A DNA stretch of 30,442 bases, from NCBI GenBank assembly GCA_015065395.1, contig SVQJ01000002.1, positions 1 through 30,442 of the forward strand, read 5' to 3'. This document shows, in pieces, positions 7,215-12,980 of the stretch; within the stretch, counting starts at the first letter, position 1, and each line of letters begins with the position of its first letter. A program made the position numbers and the translations under genes. Source of the stretch: Oscillospiraceae bacterium (lineage in GTDB: Bacteria > Bacillota > Clostridia > Oscillospirales > CAG-272). The notes below the pieces were generated by a model. That model was given only the letters and a program-made list of their open reading frames with translations, was not told the DNA's origin and did no database searches.

Positions 7215-7244
7215 TTGATGTACCTTGGTCGATTCTATTATAAT
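7215..7244 (+). promoter_or_regulatory. Possible divergent plus-strand promoter in repeat copy 1
   Basis: TTGATG, 18-bp spacer, TATAAT; the second repeat has TTGTCG, 18 bp, TATAAT at the same offset (8421-8450). It would drive a ~240-nt transcript across the partial spoVAC copy ending at the 7463-7488 hairpin. The -10 is perfect and the -35 is weak. Confidence 0.4.
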
Positions 7245-7347
7245 AAGAGGTTTATTGGTTTTCTCCCCATTGTTGCATAGTAATAAAGCTTATGTGATTC
7301 AAATTTGCATCATTTTCAGAAAACTGTGTCCTATATTGACAGCAGCA

Positions 7348-7476
7348 GAGGGCTTTATTTTAGGAGTGGGCGCAAAGATATTCACCGTCGCCGGCCCCGT
7401 CATCCTCTACGGCACCGTGGCAGGAGTTATCTATGGGGTTATTTATTGGGTGATAAAAATTATAACGGGCGCCTGA
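7348..7476 (+). pseudogene. Partial spoVAC, 3' end only (copy 1)
   Basis: Encodes EGFILGVGAKIFTVAGPV, a hydrophobic stretch and a stop at the same place as SpoVAC. The first 41 nt (7348-7388) are identical to 5852-5892 of the complete gene, after which the sequences diverge. The upstream two thirds of the gene are missing, so it cannot make SpoVAC. It is best read as a duplication scar. Confidence 0.85.
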
Positions 7477-7488
7477 GAGCGCCCGTTA
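7463..7488. terminator. Stem-loop ending partial spoVAC copy 1 and barstar
   Basis: TAACGGGCGC pairs with GCGCCCGTTA around CTGAGA. On the minus strand it lies just past the barstar stop (7498) and is followed by TATAATTTTTA, so it may terminate the barnase-barstar unit. Confidence 0.55.
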
Positions 7489-7497
7489 CTGTTGTTT

Positions 7498-7785
7498 TTA
7501 GTCTATAATCTCATATGAAAATGTATTCAGGTCATTCTCTTTGCGGAACTCTATATTGTCATCCAATACCTCATGCATTTCAGAAAGCGAAGTGTTAAAA
7601 TCATTAGGTAAAGTATTTTCGCCCCTTATGATTACCTTATCCGCATCACATTCACTCCACATAAGATCCCAAAAGGCATCCCAATTTTTTCCATACCATT
7701 CAGGAAAATTAAAGGCTGTTCTTATTCTTTCATGTAATTCATCAAGATGTTTACATCCGGTTAAATTAAGCTCAATTATTTTCAT
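7498..7785 (-). CDS. Barstar-family ribonuclease inhibitor
   Basis: A 95-residue barstar (PF01337-type) protein. Features are MKIIELNLTGCKHLDELHER (strand 1), then the inhibitory helix region FPEWYGKNWDAFWDLMW, whose WDAxWD aspartates correspond to the barnase-blocking D35/D39 of Bacillus barstar. EVLDDNIEF and FSYEIID lie near the C-terminus. Barstar occludes the active site of barnase. The start ATG 7785 has AAGGAGAG at 7791-7798 overlapping the stop codon of the barnase frame, so translation is coupled to it. The gene looks intact although its barnase partner carries an amber stop, as expected when immunity is kept longer than the toxin. Confidence 0.92.
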   Translation of the reverse strand: MKIIELNLTGCKHLDELHERIRTAFNFPEWYGKNWDAFWDLMWSECDADKVIIRGENTLPNDFNTSLSEMHEVLDDNIEFRKENDLNTFSYEIID

Positions 7786-7796
7786 TTATTCTCTCC

Positions 7797-8363
7797 TTAA
7801 CTTATTTCGTAGAATGTTTCGTAATGATCATACGTAACGAATATCAATCCATCGCTTGACCATACGATTCTCTGTGTATTACGTTTGCCGGATTTATAGT
7901 TTATGTCGGCTTCATACCAAACTCTGCCTGGTACTTGTGGTAAATGATTGTTTCTATTCTTCTAGATACCTGCAGTTATCATTTTGTTTGAAATAAAATT
8001 TGAAGGCCATTTGCCGGGTTTCCAACCTTTTTGAAGGGCAACAGATTTATCAACATAATAATTTGGAAGTATGCCGGTATATTTTATTGTCCAATCCGCT
8101 CCGGAAGTACCATTGATCGTAGCCGTCCCTGCTGTGATTGCCTCCATAAGCTTTATTTCACAACGGCAGTTAAAATGAACGGGCGGCGCAGGCTTTGGTA
8201 TTTCTGATATATACCAGATCTTACCGTGGTTATCTTTGCACTCAACACATCTTTTGAAGTCCTCAACGCTTATCCAGTGCTTAAAATTTTGACTTGTCGT
8301 AATCTGTGGGGATAGAGTTTCTCCTCTCCCGGTTGCATTCAATATTGCTAAAAGTAAGCTCAA
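7797..8363 (-). pseudogene. Barnase-family secreted-type RNase toxin with in-frame amber stop
   Basis: Starts at TTG 8363 (AAAGGA upstream). The first 68 residues carry W30, C39-x2-C42, H63, C66-x-C68 (PPVHFNCRCEI), the module shared with the toxin at 6600. From about residue 100 it is barnase-like: PNYYVDKSVALQKGW, then codon 134 is TAG (7962-7964), where barnase has an aromatic residue. The frame continues open as KNRNNHLPQVPGRVWYEADI and ends at TAA 7797-7799. Catalytic residues all lie after the stop: E151, R165, H180, plus R161. Their spacing (14 and 15) equals E73-R87-H102 of barnase. A single substitution from a Tyr codon explains the stop, and barstar follows. Either a recent null allele, a sequencing error or, less likely, readthrough. 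Confidence 0.88.
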
Positions 8364-8379
8364 TTTGTTTTCCTTTCTT

Positions 8380-8409
8380 ATTATAACATAGTTTTGATCG
8401 AATGTACAA
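8380..8409 (-). promoter_or_regulatory. Barnase promoter in repeat copy 2
   Basis: Minus strand TTGTAC, 18-bp spacer, TATAAT with TG one base upstream of the -10. Same layout and distance to the TTG start as the promoter at 7174-7203. Confidence 0.65.
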
Positions 8410-8552
8410 TATTCAAATTATTGTCGTTCTTTGATCATCTCAATTATAATAAGATGTTTATTAAGTTTCTCCCCAATGTCGCATATGGATAAAACGTATG
8501 TGCTTCACAAATGCATCATTTTCAGAAAACTGTGTCCTATATTGACAGCAGC

Positions 8553-8680
8553 AGAAGGCTTCATCCTCGGCGTTGGCGCAAAGATTTTTACGGTCGCAGG
8601 ACCCGTGATTCTCTACGGCATTACCGCAGGGGCAGTTTACGGAGTCATATATTGGGCTATAAAATGCATAACGGGCGCCC
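8553..8680 (+). pseudogene. Partial spoVAC, 3' end only (copy 2), stop codon lost
   Basis: Encodes EGFILGVGAKIFTVAGPV and the last membrane helix. The segment 8635-8656 is identical to 5933-5954 of the complete gene. The final codons read through because the hairpin loop is CTCA where the resident gene has TGAG, which removes the TGA stop. The upstream part of the gene is missing. A scar, not a working gene. Confidence 0.85.
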
Positions 8681-8694
8681 TCAGGCGCCCGTTA
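8669..8694. terminator. Stem-loop ending partial spoVAC copy 2
   Basis: TAACGGGCGCC pairs perfectly (11 bp) with GGCGCCCGTTA around loop CTCA. It sits between the partial spoVAC and the converging acetyltransferase gene and could act in both directions. The loop is the reverse complement of the TGAG loop at 5978-5981. Confidence 0.55.
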
Positions 8695-8708
8695 CTACTA
8701 TATAAAGC

Positions 8709-9227
8709 CTATTCTTTAACAATATTATCAGGAAATCTATATTCCATTAAAGTCGTATCTGTCCAATTACCAAATCGGTCTTTTGCAATTCGTTCTCTGT
8801 ATCCAATGGTTCTGAATCCACACTTATTATGTAGCTTGATACTGTTTTCGTTTGTTGAAAAAATAGAGGAGTACAAACACCATATACCAATTTTAGGCGC
8901 TTCCTCAATTAGTTTTTCAAGCAAGATCTTTCCTACACCGTTATTGTGAAATTGCTCTTCAACATATACCATTACTTCCACAACACCGGAATAATGGAGT
9001 TTATTTGAAACGGGACTTACAGCAGCAAACCCAATGATTTCATCGTTGTATACGGCTACATATCTGCAATTTTTGATATGTGCTGCATTCCATTCTTCCC
9101 ATATAGGATAAGTTGTAGTAAATGTTGTTTTACCGGAGTCTATTCCTTGCTTATATATTTCAAGCACCTTGTCCCAATCTTCAAAAGCCATATTTCGTAT
9201 AATTACATCACATGTATCAAAACTCAT
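8709..9227 (-). CDS. GNAT acetyltransferase, phosphinothricin N-acetyltransferase (PAT)-like
   Basis: A 172-residue GNAT protein with PAT/Bar subfamily marks: GKTTFTTTYPIWEEW near residue 32, the GVVEVMVYVEEQFHNNGVGK acetyl-CoA-binding strand and loop (motif A, VGKILLEKLI), then SSIFSTNENSIKLHNKCGF and the end YRERIAKDRFGNWTD. PAT-like enzymes acetylate phosphinothricin, methionine sulfoximine or related amino-acid analogues and give self-resistance. Start ATG 9227 with AAGGAG about 10 nt upstream. It lies downstream of immunity copy 3 in the same direction, between the second spoVAC scar and the toxin relic, so it travelled with or was caught in this accessory block. The substrate is inferred from family only. 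Confidence 0.85.
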   Translation of the reverse strand: MSFDTCDVIIRNMAFEDWDKVLEIYKQGIDSGKTTFTTTYPIWEEWNAAHIKNCRYVAVYNDEIIGFAAVSPVSNKLHYSGVVEVMVYVEEQFHNNGVGKILLEKLIEEAPKIGIWCLYSSIFSTNENSIKLHNKCGFRTIGYRERIAKDRFGNWTDTTLMEYRFPDNIVKE

Positions 9228-9244
9228 ATTTGCACAACTCCTTT

Positions 9245-9493
9245 TTACTTTTCAAACTGTTTCTTGATACGTTCATTTAATCTTGCATCCATTTTGGGGA
9301 TCACTTTCATATCTTCTTCTTTAATAGGAATTTCAGCGATCTCCTCTTTGTCTCCATATTGTGGAAAGAACACGTCCCATGTTCCGTTGATGCTTTCCTC
9401 TAGCCAAACAATCCCTTGCATCCCCTTGTGTATGCCGTGATTTGTATATTTTTCTTTTTCTACGATTACTTCCACACAATCAAGATATTTCAC
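9245..9493 (-). CDS. Small immunity-type protein, copy 3
   Basis: An 82-residue paralogue of the genes at 5996 and 6337: LDCVEVIVEKEKYTNHGIHK, GMQGIVWLEE, FFPQYGDKEEIAEIPI, then MDARLNERIKKQFEK. It starts at GTG 9493 with GGAGG in the 3' end of the toxin relic (9496-9745), the same coupled arrangement as copy 2. The central region (WICLDD to IVWLEE) differs most, as expected if it contacts a different toxin variant. Its toxin is broken, so it now stands as an orphan immunity gene. Confidence 0.75.
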   Translation of the reverse strand: MKYLDCVEVIVEKEKYTNHGIHKGMQGIVWLEESINGTWDVFFPQYGDKEEIAEIPIKEEDMKVIPKMDARLNERIKKQFEK

Positions 9494-9495
9494 TA

Positions 9496-9745
9496 TTATT
9501 TACCTCCATAAGGTGTTGCTAATTGTATATGACCATTTGGATGAACCTTCCATCCCGTTTTAAATGATACTGTACCCGAACCGTCTTTGCGGGGTATTTC
9601 GATCCTTATATTAATTCTTTGACTTTGATAGTTTAACTGTTCCAAATATAATCTTCGGATATATACTTCTAAGGTCCTTGCTTTTTTATTTCGTTTTGCA
9701 ACCATCTTGCGTCGGCAAAGAACCAAGTCTTGCGTTAACAGCGGA
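9496..9745 (-). pseudogene. Frameshifted toxin relic with DUF6883-like C-terminus
   Basis: The last part reads QRINIRIEIPRKDGSGTVSF and HIQLATPYGGK, the same C-terminal domain as the toxin at 6600. Moving upstream, homology jumps to another frame near 9650: WLQNEIKKQG corresponds to LKEEIEKQG in the intact toxin and is followed by an in-frame TAG. So there is at least one frameshift and one nonsense codon. The N-terminal Cys module and the promoter repeat are absent. The gene is dead but its 3' end still supplies the ribosome binding site for immunity copy 3. Confidence 0.75.
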
Positions 9746-9814
9746 GATTGTAAAAAACTGCGTGATGAATTAACGGCACCGGGAGAGTTATACTTGAGAG
9801 GGGTTACTTGTTAA

Positions 9815-11548
9815 TTAAGCGGTGAAATTCTGAGCTTTGTGCATTTCATAGTACTGACCGCGCAGCAAAAGCAGTTCCTCATGAGTTCCCCGCTCTATGA
9901 TCTCTCCTTCACGGAGCACCAGGATCATATCGGCATCACGGATGGTGGAAAGTCTGTGAGCAATAGCGATGATCGTCTGATTTCCTGCCAGGTCTTTAAT
10001 GGCCTTCTGGATCTGCTTTTCGGTTTGAACATCTACGGATGCGGTAGCCTCGTCCAAAACGATGATCGGTGATTTGCGAAGGATAGCTCTCGCTATAGCG
10101 ATACGCTGCTTCTGTCCGCCGGAAAGGCGAAGCCCTCTTTCCCCCACCTTCGTTTCATATTGCTCCGGCATACTTAAAATATCTTTGTGGATATTTGCAG
10201 CTTTTGCGGCAGCTTCGATTTCTTCCTGTGTGGCATCGGGCTTTGCATAACCGATATTTTCGGAGATAGTTCCGTTAAAGAGAAATGTATCCTGAAGCAC
10301 GGGTGAGATATTACGGCGCAAGCTTTCCAAGGTGACGTTTTTGATATCCTTGCCGTCGATCAGAATACGTCCCTCTACCGGATCATAGAATCTTGAGATG
10401 AGCTGTGTGGCTGTGGTTTTTCCTGCTCCCGTTGCTCCGACGAAGGCAACCATCATGCCGGGCTTGCAGGAGAATGAGACATTTTTAAGTACAGGCACAT
10501 TGTTACTGTAATGGAAGCTTACATTCTCAAAGGTGACAGCTCCGCTGACATGACCGATGTCACGGGCATCCGGAGCATCTTCGATTGCTGAGGGTGTATT
10601 GAGTATCAACGTCACCCGTTCTGCGCCGGCAAGAGACTGCTGGAGATTTTCCAGCAGATTTGCAAGACCGGAAACCGGCGCATAGAAAAGAGACAGATAA
10701 AGCACGAAGGCCACGATATCTTCCACGGAAAGCTGTCCCTTGGAGGCCAAAAGGCCGCCGAAGAACACTACCAGAACAGTGCCTGCCGAGGAAAGGAACT
10801 CCACGCTGGGATGAAACACTGCGCTGGCACGTAGAGCTTTCAGCATAGCTTTTACCTGATCAAAATTTTTTGTGCGTACGCGTTCGCTTTCGTAGCTTTC
10901 CTGACCGAAGGATTGTATTTCGTGCAGGCCCGACAAGCTGTCCTGCAGCTGAGCATTTAATTCGCCCATGCTTTTTTGGGAAGCTTTGAAAAAGGGGCGC
11001 ACGATCTTTGCAAATATCACGCCTGAGCATAGGATAAGCGGGATAGGGCAGCAGGTAATCAGCGCCAATTTCCAGTTGACCGTGAGCAGGATAATGAGTA
11101 CACCCAAAAAGGTCACAACATTTGTTATCATTTCGGGGATCATGTGGGCATATAGAAGCTCAAAGTCGCGGGTATCGTTTATCACGCGGCTCATAAGATC
11201 GCCGGTCTGCTTATCGTGAAAGAAGCCCAGGTCCAGGCTTTGTAGCTTATTATACAGTCTGCTTCTAAGATCTCCCACCAGATGCCATGCGGCCTTGTGG
11301 GTCAGATAATTGCTTAAAAATCTGAATAAAATGCGGAGCAGATAAAGGATGAGCAAGCTAAATGCCAAGCCCATGATGATGCTCAGGGCATTATCATCTA
11401 TACCTTTTTCCACGATTCCCGTCATTGATGAAAGGATCTTAGGTGCAGTAAGGTTGATCACGGTCAATAACAATGTGGATAAAATGGCCAGTACGTATAA
11501 TCCCTTGTAGCGTGCGGCTTCTTTGGTCAGCCTCCATAACATTTTCAT
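9815..11548 (-). CDS. ABC transporter, fused permease and ATPase (MsbA/BmrA type)
   Basis: A 577-residue half-transporter. Residues ~15-310 form an ABC type-1 exporter transmembrane domain with six hydrophobic segments and the FHDKQTGDLMSRVINDTR intracellular loop. The ATPase (about 335-575) has Walker A GATGAGKTTATQ, the Q-loop, signature LSGGQKQRIAIARAI, Walker B IIVLDEATASVD and the switch AIAHRLSTI. It would dimerise and export lipids, drugs or peptides; substrate unknown. I prefer ATG 11548 because GGGAG lies nine nt upstream, while the ATG at 11557 is immediately adjacent to that SD. It is monocistronic by spacing, with a TATAAT element upstream (near 11590). It borders the toxin region but shows no sequence tie to it. 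Confidence 0.92.
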   Translation of the reverse strand: MKMLWRLTKEAARYKGLYVLAILSTLLLTVINLTAPKILSSMTGIVEKGIDDNALSIIMGLAFSLLILYLLRILFRFLSNYLTHKAAWHLVGDLRSRLYNKLQSLDLGFFHDKQTGDLMSRVINDTRDFELLYAHMIPEMITNVVTFLGVLIILLTVNWKLALITCCPIPLILCSGVIFAKIVRPFFKASQKSMGELNAQLQDSLSGLHEIQSFGQESYESERVRTKNFDQVKAMLKALRASAVFHPSVEFLSSAGTVLVVFFGGLLASKGQLSVEDIVAFVLYLSLFYAPVSGLANLLENLQQSLAGAERVTLILNTPSAIEDAPDARDIGHVSGAVTFENVSFHYSNNVPVLKNVSFSCKPGMMVAFVGATGAGKTTATQLISRFYDPVEGRILIDGKDIKNVTLESLRRNISPVLQDTFLFNGTISENIGYAKPDATQEEIEAAAKAANIHKDILSMPEQYETKVGERGLRLSGGQKQRIAIARAILRKSPIIVLDEATASVDVQTEKQIQKAIKDLAGNQTIIAIAHRLSTIRDADMILVLREGEIIERGTHEELLLLRGQYYEMHKAQNFTA

Positions 11549-11668
11549 CAGGGTCATCTCCCTCTGTTTTTATATTGATTGCAGTATTATAGGTACATCA
11601 AAAAATTAAAAAGAATCCAAATGTAAAAAGACAGCTTTCAGTATTGCCCGCAAAACCATAAGCAAAGA

Positions 11669-12652
11669 TCAGTATATATCGCCAAACAGGTACTTTATCA
11701 TGCCATAATCGATGCCGTCCTTACGTTTCCATCGATTGATCGGGTAAGCGTAATAGGAACGGTCACTCAGTGCGGGCAGCATACGGTTTTCATTTGTGTG
11801 GCAGGCTGTAACGCCGAAGGAGTCATCGGTATGCAAAATGTTCAGATATCCCAGCATATCAATAAATGCATCGATTTGCTCAAGGGTCATTTTCTTTAAC
11901 GCAGACTGCTTTAGCTCACGGCGAAGCTTGGAAGGGGGAGCATTCTCGGGGAGAGCTTCGATAAGATCAATTATTTCCTTAAAGAAGGAATAATCCTTTA
12001 CTGAGCAGTCAGGCTCGGGCAAGTTTTGGTATTCCTCCAAAAATACAATGGCAGTATTGAGATTGAAGCAAAAAGGGACGGCGGCTCTGAAATAAAAATT
12101 ATTCATATCAATGTTGATATGCCAGAACTGCATTTTTGCCTCTTCGCTCAGCCGGCTGTTATATTTGCATATTTCGCAGGTGGAATCGGAATACACGTCT
12201 CCTTCGGAGACGGTGGCGATAAACTTTTTCTCAAACTGATGGGAAGGTAAGTTTTTAACGAAATAATAGCAAGCGAGAGCGGTGCGGTATTCGGGAGCAT
12301 TGTGGGCGGTACCGAACAGGAATTTTCGTGCCAGATCTTTGGGATCAAGAGCTGAAATAATTTTTTTCGCATAAGAAATGGCTTCATCGTGGGAATAGAC
12401 CTTTTCACAAAGCTTCATTGTTCCCTCGCTTACGGCGGGAAGATATTTGTCTACCGGTTCAGACCAAAACACCCGGAAATCCGTCCCGGCAAATTTTTTA
12501 AGAAGCTTCAGAGATTTTTCCTTGCTGCACGCTGTATCGGGTGCAGTAAGATATTCGTTTATTTTTGTAACATAATCCGCGTTTACTTTTTCCGTTGGGT
12601 TATCATGCATCATCATAAACATGGATTCTTTCCACTTAAACTGTTCGCTCAC
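11669..12652 (-). CDS. Conserved-looking protein of unknown function
   Basis: Not recognised. The GTG at 12652 is chosen: it has AGAGGTG about 6 nt upstream and a TATAAT-like element just before that, giving 327 residues starting VSEQFKWKESMFMMMHDNP. The protein is mixed charged and aromatic with no signal peptide or clear membrane helix. It has a mid-protein CEICKY (CxxC), a helical segment KLRRELKQSALKKMTLEQID and a C-terminal NRWKRKDGIDYGMIKYLFGD. It is monocistronic, between the ABC exporter and an atypical phosphoribosyltransferase. Composition and codon use do not differ obviously from the neighbours. Confidence 0.7.
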   Translation of the reverse strand: MSEQFKWKESMFMMMHDNPTEKVNADYVTKINEYLTAPDTACSKEKSLKLLKKFAGTDFRVFWSEPVDKYLPAVSEGTMKLCEKVYSHDEAISYAKKIISALDPKDLARKFLFGTAHNAPEYRTALACYYFVKNLPSHQFEKKFIATVSEGDVYSDSTCEICKYNSRLSEEAKMQFWHINIDMNNFYFRAAVPFCFNLNTAIVFLEEYQNLPEPDCSVKDYSFFKEIIDLIEALPENAPPSKLRRELKQSALKKMTLEQIDAFIDMLGYLNILHTDDSFGVTACHTNENRMLPALSDRSYYAYPINRWKRKDGIDYGMIKYLFGDIY

Positions 12653-12769
12653 GGTTATCACCTCTATCCTCACAAATATTATAACATACGGCCGCATCGG
12701 AGTAAATATTGTTGGACTGTAAAAATAACACATTCAAATTGCGGTTTACGGATGGGTATCGGTTTTCTC

Positions 12770-12793
12770 GTTCTTTCCTTGAAAGGAAAGAAC
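12770..12793. repeat. 24-nt near-perfect palindrome in intergenic space
   Basis: GTTCTTTCCTT and AAGGAAAGAAC are exact inverted repeats (11 bp) around GA. It lies in the 328-nt gap between the unknown gene and the PRTase gene. There is no adjacent U-tract. It could be a protein-binding operator or part of a small mobile repeat. A small ORF is not supported here. Confidence 0.55.
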
Positions 12794-12847
12794 CAAAGGA
12801 ACTTTAATTAAGAAGGCTAAGATGGCTAAAAGGCCCTAAAAAGAGAA

Positions 12848-12885
12848 AGAAACACCAAAATGAACAAGCTCATTTGGGCGTTTCT
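12848..12885. repeat. Imperfect intergenic hairpin
   Basis: AGAAAC-CC-AAATGA pairs with TCATTT-GG-GTTTCT with two single mismatches around loop ACAAGC. It lies between the palindrome at 12770 and the terminator at 12919. The three stem-loops in a row suggest a structured non-coding stretch; no function is recognised. Confidence 0.5.
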
Positions 12886-12918
12886 CCTCTACAAACTGTA
12901 ATTTGCGCTCATAAGAAG

Positions 12919-12959
12919 AAAAAGCCCTGTAAAAGCTGAATGCTTTAACAAGACTTTTT
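12919..12959 (-). terminator. Probable terminator of the PRTase-like gene
   Basis: On the minus strand an imperfect stem (AAAAAGTCTTGTTAAAGC with GCTTTTACAGGGCTTTTT) ends in CTTTTTCTTC, 22 nt past the stop at 12981. Confidence 0.6.
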
Positions 12960-12980
12960 CACAATATTTTCAGCCAAGGG

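Larger units (their letters stand above)
7162..7490. repeat. 329-bp repeat, copy 1 (toxin promoter + partial spoVAC)
   Basis: This block aligns without net indels to 8368-8696. Landmarks sit at the same offsets: the minus-strand toxin promoter at +12, a plus-strand TTGATG-18-TATAAT at +53, a 44-nt identical core at +144, then the spoVAC 3' end and its hairpin. Parts are identical and other parts clearly diverged, so it is an old or recombining duplication. Confidence 0.85.
8368..8696. repeat. 329-bp repeat, copy 2 (toxin promoter + partial spoVAC)
   Basis: Same length and same order of elements as 7162-7490. The identical core of 44 nt is at 8512-8555 (7306-7349 in copy 1). The spoVAC-like part is more diverged at its 5' half from the resident gene than copy 1 is, but closer in its 3' half. 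Confidence 0.85.

Noticed and set aside
7336..7365. TTGACA in the 44-nt core as a plus-strand promoter
   Set aside because: No -10 hexamer lies 16-18 bp downstream in either repeat copy.
7225..7476. The open frame containing partial spoVAC as a real 83-residue gene
   Set aside because: Its first ~40 codons have no match in SpoVAC, the other repeat copy lacks the same stop, and no SD precedes a start; it is best read as scar plus flanking DNA.
7797..8363. Amber codon reassignment (for example pyrrolysine) to explain the barnase stop
   Set aside because: recF ends at TAG directly after its natural C-terminus, so TAG acts as stop in this genome; no pyl genes are present here.
5531..9745. Prophage or integron origin of the accessory region
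   Set aside because: The Mu F-like Cys motif hints at phage ancestry, but there is no capsid, terminase, integrase or attI/attC structure; repeats match spoVAC instead.
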